From assembly GCF_039543525.1 (NCBI RefSeq), contig NZ_BAABJX010000047.1, positions 1 through 26,346 on the forward strand: a DNA stretch of 26,346 nt. The letters are read 5' to 3'. Below, one piece after another: positions 1 through 9,622 of this stretch. Within the stretch, counting starts at the first letter, position 1. Every line of letters begins with the position of its first letter. Source of the DNA: Algivirga pacifica (GTDB lineage Bacteria; Bacteroidota; Bacteroidia; Cytophagales; Flammeovirgaceae). The position numbers and the translations under genes are program-made. The notes below the pieces were generated by a model. That model was given only the letters and a program-made list of their open reading frames with translations, was not told the DNA's origin and searched no databases.

Positions 1-2
1 GG

Positions 3-1592
3 GCATCCAGTTTTACGGATGTATCGGTGAGCGGAACAATGGATTTATCGAGTGTAGATGTAAGCGGAGGCGTAACAGTAGGAGGAGATCTATCGGTAGC
101 AGGTAGTTCAAGTTTAACGACCTTGGTAGTATCAGATAATACGAGCATGACAGGTATGTTATCTGTAACAGGCACCTCCAGTTTCACGGATTTAAGTTCC
201 AGCGGCACCTCCAGTTTAGCGACCTTGGCAGTATCAGATAACACGTCGATGGGTGGTACATTATCGGTTACAGGCGCATCCAGTTTTACGGATGTATCGG
301 TTAGCGGAACAATGGATTTATCGAGTGTAGATGTAAGCGGAGGCGCAACAGTAGGAGGAGATCTATCGGTAGCAGGTAGTTCAAGTTTAACGACCTTGGC
401 AGTATCAGATAATACGAGCATGACAGGTATGTTATCTGTAACAGGCGCATCAAGTTTCACTGATTTGAGTTCCAGTGGCACCTCCAGTTTAACGACCTTG
501 GCAGTATCAGATAACACGTCGATGGGTGGCACATTATCGGTTACAGGGGCATCCAGTTTTACGGATGTATCGGTTAGCGGAACAATGGATTTATCGAGTG
601 TAGATGTAAGTGGAGGCGCAACAGTAGGAGGAGATCTATCGGTAGCAGGTAGTTCAAGTTTAACGACCTTGGCAGTATCAGATAACACGAGCATGACAGG
701 TATGTTGTCTGTAACAGGGGCATCCAGTTTCACTGATTTGAGTTCTAGCGGAACCTCTAGTATAGCGACCTTGGCAGTCTCAGATAACACATCGATGGGC
801 GGTACATTATCCGTTACAGGGGCATCCAGTTTTACGGATGTATCGGTTAGCGGAACAATGGATTTGTCAGATATCAATACATCAGGTGATTTAAGTGTCG
901 AAGGAGAACTGTCTGTCGAAGGAACTTCAAATTTTACGGATGTGTCATCTAGCGGTATATCTAGCTTATCTACGGTGAGTATAAGTGGAAGTTCTAGTAT
1001 TGGAGGTGATTTGAGTGTGGCAGGTGTCACGACATTATCAACACTATCTCTTAATAATAAATTGATCATGAGTGATGATATTCAATTAGGGGAAAACTCA
1101 GATGGAAAAATGGCCTCTATTTTACTTAAAAAGCCTGAAGTGGAAGGAGAGAAGTATACAAAAATTACGGCAAATGAAGGCCATATTTTCACTATAGACT
1201 CTGATATAGCTTCATCTTCAAACAATGAAGTATTTTATATTAGGGAAAATGGTGATGCAGTTTTACAAGGTAAATTGGAAAGTAAAGCAATTAAGGTGAC
1301 AACGTCACCAGGTGCAGATTTTGTTTTTGAGGAAGACTATGTGTTAAGGCCGCTTTCAGAGGTGGAAGAATTTATTATTAAAAATAAACATCTCCCTGAA
1401 ATAGCCCCGGCAAAACAAATGGAGGAGAAAGGATTGGATATGTCGGCTTTTCAGATTCAGTTACTGCAGAAAGTAGAGGAATTGACGCTATACGCTATTG
1501 AATTAGAGAAGAAGAATAAAGCTTTGACAGAACGAATGGAACAACTTGAAAAGTTAGAGAAGCGTTTGGAAGCGTTGGAAAAAAAGAATTGA
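3..1592 (+). CDS. Repetitive fibre-like surface protein, 5'-truncated by the window
   Basis: The reading frame is open to the left edge, so the true start lies upstream. The GTG at 27 is only a Val codon inside the repeat; the other repeat copies have GTT there. About the first 285 residues are Ser/Thr/Gly/Val-rich 91-residue repeats, each made of shorter units around the motifs LSVTGASSFTD and SDNTSMGG. A non-repetitive stretch follows. The C-terminus has a pattern common in Bacteroidota fibre-type proteins (GADFVFEEDY, then a segment with KHLPEIAP, then LLQKVEELTLY) and ends in a Glu/Lys/Leu-rich coiled coil over about the last 45 residues. By analogy with such proteins it is probably a beta-structured, trimeric surface or tail-fibre-like protein; this role is inferred. 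It precedes the Rhs cluster on the same strand with a 77-bp gap. Confidence 0.75.
   Translation, partial: ASSFTDVSVSGTMDLSSVDVSGGVTVGGDLSVAGSSSLTTLVVSDNTSMTGMLSVTGTSSFTDLSSSGTSSLATLAVSDNTSMGGTLSVTGASSFTDVSVSGTMDLSSVDVSGGATVGGDLSVAGSSSLTTLAVSDNTSMTGMLSVTGASSFTDLSSSGTSSLTTLAVSDNTSMGGTLSVTGASSFTDVSVSGTMDLSSVDVSGGATVGGDLSVAGSSSLTTLAVSDNTSMTGMLSVTGASSFTDLSSSGTSSIATLAVSDNTSMGGTLSVTGASSFTDVSVSGTMDLSDINTSGDLSVEGELSVEGTSNFTDVSSSGISSLSTVSISGSSSIGGDLSVAGVTTLSTLSLNNKLIMSDDIQLGENSDGKMASILLKKPEVEGEKYTKITANEGHIFTIDSDIASSSNNEVFYIRENGDAVLQGKLESKAIKVTTSPGADFVFEEDYVLRPLSEVEEFIIKNKHLPEIAPAKQMEEKGLDMSAFQIQLLQKVEELTLYAIELEKKNKALTERMEQLEKLEKRLEALEKKN
4..862 (+). repeat. 273-bp tandem repeats (three full copies plus a partial one)
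   Basis: The units begin at 4, 277, 550 and 823 with an exact period of 273 bp (91 codons). They differ by scattered substitutions and contain no indels. The fourth copy diverges after about 862. The array probably continues upstream of the window. Each unit carries internal half-repeats around a GTATCAGATAA(T/C)ACG core. The in-frame period means copy number can change without breaking the reading frame. Confidence 0.9.
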
Positions 1593-1669
1593 TCGTGTTG
1601 AATTGAGCAGTAGAGAAATTTATTAAATTTTTTAGAGATAAATAAGCCTCTATCACGGGGTATTTCAGG

Positions 1670-4237
1670 GTGAGAAGAATAGTAATTTTATCGTTGTTAT
1701 TGTGCCTTTTTATGAAGGTTCATGCTCAATATATTTATGAAGCACCATTTACGAACGGATATACGGTATTTCGGGGAACTTCGCAGTATGATCATTGGGC
1801 AAGACAAGCATCTGAGGCAATTATACTGTCTGGACAGAAGGTGTATTCAGGTTCAGATGCTAACATTTTTTTCTGGAATACATCTGGTAATAGTGTTTTA
1901 ACCCCTATAGGGTACGGAGAAGAGAGAGAAATCAGCGTATATGGTATAAGAAATAATGTTAATCCATTTATTCCTGAAGTAATAGCTACAGATCATGAGA
2001 TACTTGTTACATCTCAAGGCTTGATAGATTTATCTTTGTGGACTACGAATTTACCAAACCAGAGTATAGAGTTAGCATCAGGGTCGGAAAATATTATCAT
2101 CAAACATGAAGGATTTACAGGATACTCTTATCGTATTGGTTATGAGAATATCAGTAAAACCATTCTGATTAATAATTCGGATTTGGATCTAGACCCGGGA
2201 AGTATTGTTTATCACGATGGTATATTAAGGGATTCTATCCCTCCTCATGGAGCGTTTGTATTATTTGAATGGGAGGCATCTATTGATGGTGGTTGGTCTT
2301 ACACTTCGTTAGGTATGGGGCAGGAGTTTCCTATGGGTATAGATTATTTGTATGATTTATCTACTAACGAGGAATATTACGTACGCAGAAAAGCAACCAC
2401 TCTTGCAGGAGTCGTTTTATATACGTCTAGTATTCGGCTATGTAACCCAGGTCAGATATCAGGAACACAAGTCGTATTTGATGCTGAAGTACCGGATAAA
2501 ATCTCTTCGGGGGATAGAGATTTCGTCGGTATGGAAAATCCTATCTATGAATGGGAATATTCCGATGATAATGGAAAAAATTGGATTCCCATTTCAGGAG
2601 CTACTGGGGTCGAATATACTTTTACAAAAGCATGGGCTGTTGGAGATTATTGGTTTAGAAGAAAGGCTTATCAGTTAGATCCTATAAAGTTACCGGAAGT
2701 GTATTCCAATGTTGTTCAACTTCATGTACTTGATCAATTGGAGGAGGGAAGTTTAATAACAGAAAAGGTGATTCGAGAAGGGGAAAGTGTACACTTAAAT
2801 AAGATAGCTCCAACAGTAGTCAGTACTCTTCAATATGAATGGTATGAGTCTGATAATGGGACTGATGATTGGAGGATAAATACTTCTTTAACAACGTTTG
2901 ATCCTGAAATATTACCTTCCCATACTAAGTGGTATAAGAGGAGAGTTAAAGGATCTTTAGGGTATGAAGATACAGCACCGGTACAAGTGGTGGTGGTTAA
3001 ATCTGGAGAAATTGAGGGACCAAGTAATGTATGTAATGGTATGTCTCCAACTATTTCTAGTATTATAGATGGAACGAATGGCTTAGGTACCCATGAATAT
3101 AGGTGGGAACGTTCAATAGATGGAGGAATTTGGAATACAATAGAAGCCGCTACAGAAGCTACGCTAACAGAGAGTCTTCCTTTAACAAAAAATACAAGGT
3201 ATCGCAGATTTACAGTTTATAATGGAGTGGAAAGTGTAAGTGATGAGGTAAATATAAATGTAAATGTTTACCCTCCGTTAGCCGTAGGAGGGATCTCAGG
3301 GCCCGTAAGTCTTTGTGTAAATAGTGATTTGGGAATGTTATCGGGAGATCCTGCTTCAGGGGGAGATGGGCAGTATACTTATATATGGGAGGTGAATGAA
3401 AATGGTTTTTTTGAAGCAATAAACCATCCGAGTTCTCCTAATTTGATGTATAATAAAACTATACAAAAAACAACAACTTTTAAAAGAACAGTCATTGATG
3501 GTTGTGGTAATTCAATTGAAAGTGAACATACTGTAGAAGTGACTTCAGGAATGGAGTGTGGACTTTTTGAAGGCTGTAAATCGTACGCAAGATTGAGAAC
3601 TCAATTGAATGAGTCATTTCATAGAAGTTATCAAGGGAAGTTACTATTTGTTTTTGAGCAATATGAAGCTACATCTAAGGAGTATGAATATCGTTTTTTG
3701 GATGAACAGGGTATTGTAAGCAGCCCTGCTTCAATAGAAATGGGATATGGATATAATCAATATGAAATTGAATTGCCTGATGATTTGGAAATTCAAAAGT
3801 TTTATGTGTTTGAATTGATGGAAGGAGAACAGGTAATCAATATGTTGCGTTTTTATTATACCCAACCATCGGAAACATTTGATGTGTCGATTTATACAGA
3901 CAATATAGGAACAAATTGTTTGGGAGGTCAATTGAATGTTAGTTTAATTGCCTATCAATCAGGTGGAATACCCCAATATTATTATAGGTGGTATTTTAGT
4001 GCTACTCCTCTAGAAGGAATGGATGAATCAAATTGGGGTGATATAGAAGGATCAACACAAAGTATTCAAAGGCAAAGAGCGATGCCATTGTATATAGCTC
4101 TAGTTGCAGAAGATGATTGTAATAATCAAATCATAAAAAAAATAGAGATTGATGAGTGTGAAATTAAAAATAAAGGGATCTCTATCTCTAATATTAATTT
4201 CGGAATAGATATAGGAACAGCAGAAGGGACGCTTTAG
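1670..4237 (+). CDS. Secreted multidomain protein with Ig/PKD-like repeats
   Basis: The GTG start at 1670 gives a clear Sec signal peptide (MRRIVILSLLLCLF...VHAQ) with cleavage expected after HAQ. The mature protein has at least five Trp-containing modules of about 55-80 residues, near residues 200, 291, 389, 476 and 569. Each has the pattern Y-x-W-E/Y-x-S-x-(D/N)-G, then W, then Y-x-R-R/F, typical of Ig- or PKD-like repeats in Bacteroidota surface proteins. No catalytic motif or type IX C-terminal sorting domain was recognised. The last residues are Ile/Asn-rich and end abruptly. The gap to the next gene is 13 bp, so they are probably co-transcribed. A structural or adhesive role in the Rhs surface assembly is inferred from context only. 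Confidence 0.7.
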   Translation: MRRIVILSLLLCLFMKVHAQYIYEAPFTNGYTVFRGTSQYDHWARQASEAIILSGQKVYSGSDANIFFWNTSGNSVLTPIGYGEEREISVYGIRNNVNPFIPEVIATDHEILVTSQGLIDLSLWTTNLPNQSIELASGSENIIIKHEGFTGYSYRIGYENISKTILINNSDLDLDPGSIVYHDGILRDSIPPHGAFVLFEWEASIDGGWSYTSLGMGQEFPMGIDYLYDLSTNEEYYVRRKATTLAGVVLYTSSIRLCNPGQISGTQVVFDAEVPDKISSGDRDFVGMENPIYEWEYSDDNGKNWIPISGATGVEYTFTKAWAVGDYWFRRKAYQLDPIKLPEVYSNVVQLHVLDQLEEGSLITEKVIREGESVHLNKIAPTVVSTLQYEWYESDNGTDDWRINTSLTTFDPEILPSHTKWYKRRVKGSLGYEDTAPVQVVVVKSGEIEGPSNVCNGMSPTISSIIDGTNGLGTHEYRWERSIDGGIWNTIEAATEATLTESLPLTKNTRYRRFTVYNGVESVSDEVNINVNVYPPLAVGGISGPVSLCVNSDLGMLSGDPASGGDGQYTYIWEVNENGFFEAINHPSSPNLMYNKTIQKTTTFKRTVIDGCGNSIESEHTVEVTSGMECGLFEGCKSYARLRTQLNESFHRSYQGKLLFVFEQYEATSKEYEYRFLDEQGIVSSPASIEMGYGYNQYEIELPDDLEIQKFYVFELMEGEQVINMLRFYYTQPSETFDVSIYTDNIGTNCLGGQLNVSLIAYQSGGIPQYYYRWYFSATPLEGMDESNWGDIEGSTQSIQRQRAMPLYIALVAEDDCNNQIIKKIEIDECEIKNKGISISNINFGIDIGTAEGTL

Positions 4238-4250
4238 GAGTTAAAAACAG

Positions 4251-4826
4251 ATGAATAAATACGTAGTCATAATACTTTTTTTTGGATTGATAGGGTGTAC
4301 TGAAAGACCGGAATCTTATCGTGAATGGGTAATTGAAAATTATACGGAATCTGTTCAAACAAAAACGTTAGAGGTACAGGCTCTATACCGACCTCCAATT
4401 TATTTAGCATTGGAAGAGGTAGACTTTCAGGTTAGTGATAAGGAATTGCTCATGCGAAGGACTGAGGAATTAAAAAATACAGTGGCCTTTACAATGGAAG
4501 TATCTTCTTTGGATCAATCGGATTGGGTGGTGAAAGGAGCTACTTCTCAGACAGAAAAAGAACAAAGGTTATATTACTTATCTTATCAGTTGATAAATGA
4601 TATTCATTTATTAGTAAACGGTAAAGTATATCCGTGTGATTTCTTACACTTTGAGCGTACTTATAATCTTAAAAAAGGGAGTAGGAAATTCATTTTAGTT
4701 TTTGAAATAGATTCAGAATTAAAAGTGGAAGATAAGGTAAAGTTATCCCTTAGGTCTGACCTTTTGTCACGAAAAGGAGTCGACCTACAATATCAGATAA
4801 AAGAAACTCAAGAATTAGAGTTATAA
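4251..4826 (+). CDS. Small lipoprotein of unknown function
   Basis: The 191-residue product starts with MNKYVVIILFFGLIGC. The hydrophobic segment ends in a lipobox-like LIGC, placing the acylated Cys at residue 16, so membrane anchoring is expected. The mature part is charged with alternating hydrophobic stretches (for example YYLSYQLINDIHLLVNG and KFILVFEID), which suggests beta structure. No family was recognised. It sits between the Ig/PKD-like protein and the large SpvB/TcB-like gene (gaps 13 and 32 bp), so it is probably an accessory part of the same assembly. Confidence 0.7.
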   Translation: MNKYVVIILFFGLIGCTERPESYREWVIENYTESVQTKTLEVQALYRPPIYLALEEVDFQVSDKELLMRRTEELKNTVAFTMEVSSLDQSDWVVKGATSQTEKEQRLYYLSYQLINDIHLLVNGKVYPCDFLHFERTYNLKKGSRKFILVFEIDSELKVEDKVKLSLRSDLLSRKGVDLQYQIKETQELEL

Positions 4827-4858
4827 AATTCACTTAAAGAATACTTAAGGTAGTAACG

Positions 4859-7800
4859 ATGAGACTTTTTAGAAATAAGCTATTCAATAAAGTAATAGCG
4901 GTATTTTTGACTATACAACTACTTAATACAACGGTAACTATTCCTTTTGCAATAGCTCTTACTTCTGGTCCAAGTACGCCGGAGGTATCGACTTTTCAAC
5001 ATGCGAGTAGTTCGGATATGGTCAATACAGCAACAGGCGATTTTAAGTATAATATACCACTTTTTGAGTTGCCTGGACCTGATGGTGGCTACCCATTTAA
5101 TTTATTTTATGAGGCTGGCGTTACGATGGAGCAGGAGGCGAGTTGGGTTGGGTTGGGTTGGAATTTAAATCCAGGGGGTTTGACGCGAAGTGTCAGAGGT
5201 CTTCCGGATGATTTTAGGGGGGATGTAGTTGATAAAGATGAAGTAAGTACGACGATCACTATGGAACCCAATACAACCCAAAGTTACTCTTTACATATTC
5301 CTTCTGGAGTGAATGAAATATTTGGTTTTGATTTAAGGGAAAAGGTGTGGGATATAACAGCGGGTGGTTACCTTAATACTATTTATAATAATCATAGAGG
5401 GTGGAATTTCTCAGTAGGGTCGAATATGAGTGTAGGATATACATTGAAAAATAATACAACGATGGGGTTGGATGTTGGAACCTCTTCTGATTTGGTCAAT
5501 GGAAGTTCTCTATCATTAACGCCAAGCTTATCTTTTCAGGCAAAAGAAAGGAAGTGGCAATTACAAGCTGGACTAGGATTCAATTCTTTGGAGGGAATCA
5601 GCCGTATTTCTTACTCAGGGGGAATACATAGGCAGTCAACTTCAGAAAGTGAAAATGCAAGGGCATTGGTTGTTCCTCCAGGAAGTTATTCTTTTGCATT
5701 GCCAGCTATGATTCCTAATATTGATATTCCAATGGATGTGGTCACAATGTCAGGTTCATTAAAAGTAGGATTAAATATTTTTTCAGGTATTTATATAGCA
5801 CCTACATTAAACATATCTACGAGTAAAGAAACGGTTCATAATAGGAAGATTATAAGTCGTCCATTTGGGTATAATTACCTTCAATTTGCAGATGAACATG
5901 GCTTAAAAGATTTCAACCGTACCAATGATAAAATAGCTTTATCTTCTAATCCCAATCTTGCGGTTCCACAAATTACCCATGATGTTTATACCGCTTCTGC
6001 TCAAGGGATGTCGATGATGTTGCGACCTATGCGGAATGACATAGGGATTTTATCAGATCCTATTAGAAAACAGGGTGTGATTGGCGGAAATATTAGTGCA
6101 GATATTAGTGTTAAGGGCTTTGATCATGTGGGTCTAGGAGCTATTAGTAGCTATTCGGATTTTCGTACAGGTGGATGGGAGAGCTCAGGAGCAATGTCTT
6201 TTCAGACAAAAACGACCCGAGATGAATTACTATATGAACCGAATTTCTATAAGTCCGTAGGAGATTTGGTGATGGATAATAATAGCTACAATTCTATTCA
6301 GAATACGGAAGGGCCTGTTCAAATTCCATTGAATACCTTAACGGATGCTGATTTCACTACATTATATCGAGGAGAATTTGAAGATGGAAAAGAGGAAGAA
6401 AGAACTCCAAGAAGTGTCGCAATAGTTACCTATACAGGAAAAGAGTTAAAAAATAATGTAAAGAGTAATATCTCGAATCGTTTGGGATACCTTAGGCCGG
6501 AATGGTATAATCAGGGTACAAAGAGAGATTATGAAGAATTGCTCCATGAGGATATTCGAAAGGAGCATCATATTCAAGCTTATGAAGTAACGACTCCGAA
6601 GGGGATGCGATATGTATATGGAATCTCAGCCTACAACACTGAACAGGTGGAAGAGATAAAAAGTAAAGAAGAAGATCAACAAACCGTAGAAAGAGAAACG
6701 GATAGGTATAATGAGCGAACCGTAGAAGAAAAAACTGGAGACGGTGTGAAAATAGATAGAAAAACGTCTACAGATCCCTATGCTTACTCTTATCTTTTAA
6801 CAGCCGTTTTAGGAGCCGATTACGTAGATACAGATGATGTTCCTGGTCCTTCAGATGGAGATTTGGGATATTGGGTGAAGTTTACGTATGACCGCAAAAC
6901 GACTTTCGATTTGCATTATGGATGGGGAACTCCGTTTGAGGAAAATCATTTTTTTTATGATGCTGGAAGTACGAATACTGAATTCTATAACGATGATATG
7001 CTGAATCGTAGTTATGGACAAAAGGAGTTATGGTACTTAAAAGAGGCAAGAACTCGTACGCATAAAGCAGAATTTATCTTACAAGAGAGAGAAGATGGCA
7101 TAGGGAGAAAAGATGGCATAGAGGTAGAAGGTATGAAGCAATTTCGTCTGGACCAAATCAAGCTATTTTCCGTAGAAGACGATTTATATCCTATACAGAC
7201 GATTAAGTTTGATAATGAGCACTATTCTCTTTGCGGAGGTACACCTAATAGTGCTGCAAATGGAAAAGGTAAACTGACTCTGGAAGGCCTAACTATGCAG
7301 TATGGAAAGAGTAAGATTGAGCATTCCTATAAGTTTGATTATTACGATGAAGACCTAAAGACTTATGGTTATGATATAAAGAAAATAGACCGTTGGGGGA
7401 TGAATAAAGTACTTCCTGATGCAGAAGCAGCATTGGGAGATAGGATTTATAATGACTTTCCATATACCTATCAGGATACAAATGCTGATTATATGAATGT
7501 GCGACAGGAGAGTATTAGTGCCTGGAATTTAAAGAAAATCACTATGCCTTCAGGAGGGAGTATTGAGGTTACGTATGAATCTGATGATTACTTTTATGTG
7601 CAGGATAAACAAGCCATGTGTATGAATCGGATAGAAGGCCTGGAAACCATAAATAGAGATACATTTGTACATGATAAAGAGCAGTTTAAAATATACTTGG
7701 GAAGTGAATCTAAGTTTGAAGAAGTTGAAGAATACCTGGATAACACCGGGCAGGTCTATTTCAAGGTGTTAGCAAACTTCAAGGGGAGTATGACAGGATA

Positions 7801-9589
7801 TGTGACAGGATATGTGACAGGATATGCAGAGGTGAAAGAAGCAGGTTCAGATGAACAGGGGGTATATTTATCATTGAAACCTATAAAGATTGGAAATAAC
7901 TCTTACCATCCTATTGCGATAGCTGTATGGAATCATATTAAGGAGAAACGTCCAGATTTATTGTACGGTACTGAAGGGCCTTTCAGTAAGAATAACATAA
8001 AGAAACTTTTTGGAGTAATGAAGAGGATGTTTTTCATCAATAGTGATTTCTATGCATATATGATTGATGAAGACTTTGGTCAAAAAATAGAATTAGATTA
8101 TTCCTGGGTTCGTGTTAATGTGAAGGCTAGAAAATTTGGTGGAGGATTAAGGGTTAAACAGCTCAAGATAAATGATAACTGGAAAGGTACAGGGGGAGCT
8201 TACTCTTACATACAAGAATACAATTATACAACTATAGATGATGCTGGTACAGTAAGTAGTGGAGTAGCTTCTTATGAACCTTCTATTGGGGGGGATGAAA
8301 ATGCATTGAAAAGAGGAGAGTATTATACTGCGAAAGGTAATAAGCGACTGAGTAATTATAACCTACAAGAGTACCCCGTGAACGAGCAGTATTATCCTGC
8401 CCCCCAAGTGGTATATAGTAAGGTTTCTGTCAGGTCTATAGGAGTAGATGAGGAGGGGGATGAGACAGATGGACGTACGGGTATTACAGAATATCAATAC
8501 TATACGGCAAAGGATTTCCCTACTATATCGAAGTATACCAATATTGATAAAAAAAGACTACAGTTACCTTTGCCATTAGTGTCTACTTCTTCCCTTACCA
8601 TGAGTCAGGGCTATTCTATCGAAGTAAATAATATGCATGGCATTTTGAAGTCAGTGCATCATTATGGACTAGATGAATTGGGAATGAAAGTTCCAGAGCC
8701 AATCTATTGGCAAGAATACTATTATAATACCTCAACAACATATTTACCGGATGTCGGTAATTATGTAAACAAGAAAAAATATGTAAACAAGAAAAAAGAA
8801 GAGCAGGATGACGATGATACCGAAGAAATTAAGGTAGGAGATAAGATAGTGCCATGTCTAGATAATACGGTTAAAGTATGGAATAATGGAATAATAGAAG
8901 AGAAACGTATAGGGGTTATAGAGGAGTTGTTTGCTGATAGCAGAAAAAGTATTTCTAACACAGGTACGGTAGGTGTTAACGTTAATGCAGACCTATCTAT
9001 TTTTCCCCCAATTGCATTTCCATCGGCATTTCCGGATTTAACTTATTCTCGCTCCGCTTTTCGTTCGATTGTGACTAACCGTGTAATCAATAAGACGGGG
9101 ATTTTGAAGAAAGTCGTAACCTATCAGGATGGTAAATACAATGAAGTGGAAAACAAGGTTTGGGATGCCTTGTCTGGAAAAGTACTCCTTGCGGAAGTAA
9201 AGAATGAGTTTGGAGATCCTTTTTACCAACACGTGAAGCCTGCTTACACTGTATACGATCAGATGGGAGCGGCTTATTACAATATAGGCACGACCTTTAG
9301 AGGAAGATTAGAGCAACATCCATATAATTCAAAGTATTACGAATTGATTGACTATCCTCTTAATTGGGATGAATCTGCTTTTGTAGAAGGGGATGAGTTT
9401 ATTGTAGACAATGGGAGTGCAAGGGCAGTTTACTTAGGAGAGAGGTATAAGCCTTATAGCTGGTATATAGAAGGTAACTTATCGAACCCTTCCGTAATGA
9501 CAGAATTTAAGCTACATCGGTCGGGGAGAAGAAACTTACTGGAAGTAGGAGTAGCCTCAAAACTAAATAATCAGGAAAACTATCAATAA
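4859..9589 (+). CDS. Large SpvB/TcB-like Rhs-associated exported protein
   Basis: The 1576-residue protein starts with a signal-like segment (MRLFRNKLFNKVIAVFLTIQ, ending near IPFAIA). Residues about 55-120 contain the Bacteroidota Rhs-associated N-terminal signature: ATGDFKYNIPL, GGYPFNLFYEAG, then SWVGLGWNLNPGGL and LPDDF. Later hallmarks are YSYLLTAVLGADYVD, LKKITMPSGGSIEVTYESDDY (residues about 890-910) and KFGGGLRVKQLKI (about 1090). These resemble the SpvB/TcB halves of Rhs and Tc-type toxins, which form part of the cocoon that holds the toxin. The C-terminal YD core and toxin region are absent, so it is probably a partner of the main Rhs rather than a toxin. Two short in-frame tandem duplications occur (near 7790-7826 and 8764-8799). 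The family call is from remembered signatures. Confidence 0.75.
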   Translation: MRLFRNKLFNKVIAVFLTIQLLNTTVTIPFAIALTSGPSTPEVSTFQHASSSDMVNTATGDFKYNIPLFELPGPDGGYPFNLFYEAGVTMEQEASWVGLGWNLNPGGLTRSVRGLPDDFRGDVVDKDEVSTTITMEPNTTQSYSLHIPSGVNEIFGFDLREKVWDITAGGYLNTIYNNHRGWNFSVGSNMSVGYTLKNNTTMGLDVGTSSDLVNGSSLSLTPSLSFQAKERKWQLQAGLGFNSLEGISRISYSGGIHRQSTSESENARALVVPPGSYSFALPAMIPNIDIPMDVVTMSGSLKVGLNIFSGIYIAPTLNISTSKETVHNRKIISRPFGYNYLQFADEHGLKDFNRTNDKIALSSNPNLAVPQITHDVYTASAQGMSMMLRPMRNDIGILSDPIRKQGVIGGNISADISVKGFDHVGLGAISSYSDFRTGGWESSGAMSFQTKTTRDELLYEPNFYKSVGDLVMDNNSYNSIQNTEGPVQIPLNTLTDADFTTLYRGEFEDGKEEERTPRSVAIVTYTGKELKNNVKSNISNRLGYLRPEWYNQGTKRDYEELLHEDIRKEHHIQAYEVTTPKGMRYVYGISAYNTEQVEEIKSKEEDQQTVERETDRYNERTVEEKTGDGVKIDRKTSTDPYAYSYLLTAVLGADYVDTDDVPGPSDGDLGYWVKFTYDRKTTFDLHYGWGTPFEENHFFYDAGSTNTEFYNDDMLNRSYGQKELWYLKEARTRTHKAEFILQEREDGIGRKDGIEVEGMKQFRLDQIKLFSVEDDLYPIQTIKFDNEHYSLCGGTPNSAANGKGKLTLEGLTMQYGKSKIEHSYKFDYYDEDLKTYGYDIKKIDRWGMNKVLPDAEAALGDRIYNDFPYTYQDTNADYMNVRQESISAWNLKKITMPSGGSIEVTYESDDYFYVQDKQAMCMNRIEGLETINRDTFVHDKEQFKIYLGSESKFEEVEEYLDNTGQVYFKVLANFKGSMTGYVTGYVTGYAEVKEAGSDEQGVYLSLKPIKIGNNSYHPIAIAVWNHIKEKRPDLLYGTEGPFSKNNIKKLFGVMKRMFFINSDFYAYMIDEDFGQKIELDYSWVRVNVKARKFGGGLRVKQLKINDNWKGTGGAYSYIQEYNYTTIDDAGTVSSGVASYEPSIGGDENALKRGEYYTAKGNKRLSNYNLQEYPVNEQYYPAPQVVYSKVSVRSIGVDEEGDETDGRTGITEYQYYTAKDFPTISKYTNIDKKRLQLPLPLVSTSSLTMSQGYSIEVNNMHGILKSVHHYGLDELGMKVPEPIYWQEYYYNTSTTYLPDVGNYVNKKKYVNKKKEEQDDDDTEEIKVGDKIVPCLDNTVKVWNNGIIEEKRIGVIEELFADSRKSISNTGTVGVNVNADLSIFPPIAFPSAFPDLTYSRSAFRSIVTNRVINKTGILKKVVTYQDGKYNEVENKVWDALSGKVLLAEVKNEFGDPFYQHVKPAYTVYDQMGAAYYNIGTTFRGRLEQHPYNSKYYELIDYPLNWDESAFVEGDEFIVDNGSARAVYLGERYKPYSWYIEGNLSNPSVMTEFKLHRSGRRNLLEVGVASKLNNQENYQ

Positions 9590-9622
9590 GCTAAATCAGG
9601 ATTTCGTAAAGTGAAATATGTA

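Noticed and set aside
27..41. GTG at 27 as the start of the first gene
   Set aside because: It is a Val codon inside the 273-bp repeat; the other copies have GTT at this place, and the frame is open to the left edge.
1593..1669. Promoter before the Ig/PKD-like gene
   Set aside because: I could not find a convincing Bacteroidota TAnnTTTG box with an upstream TTTG element; the region is only AT-rich.
5141..5164. Telomere-like TTGGG repeats
   Set aside because: They encode the conserved WVGLGWNLNPG motif of the family, so the codons explain the repetition.
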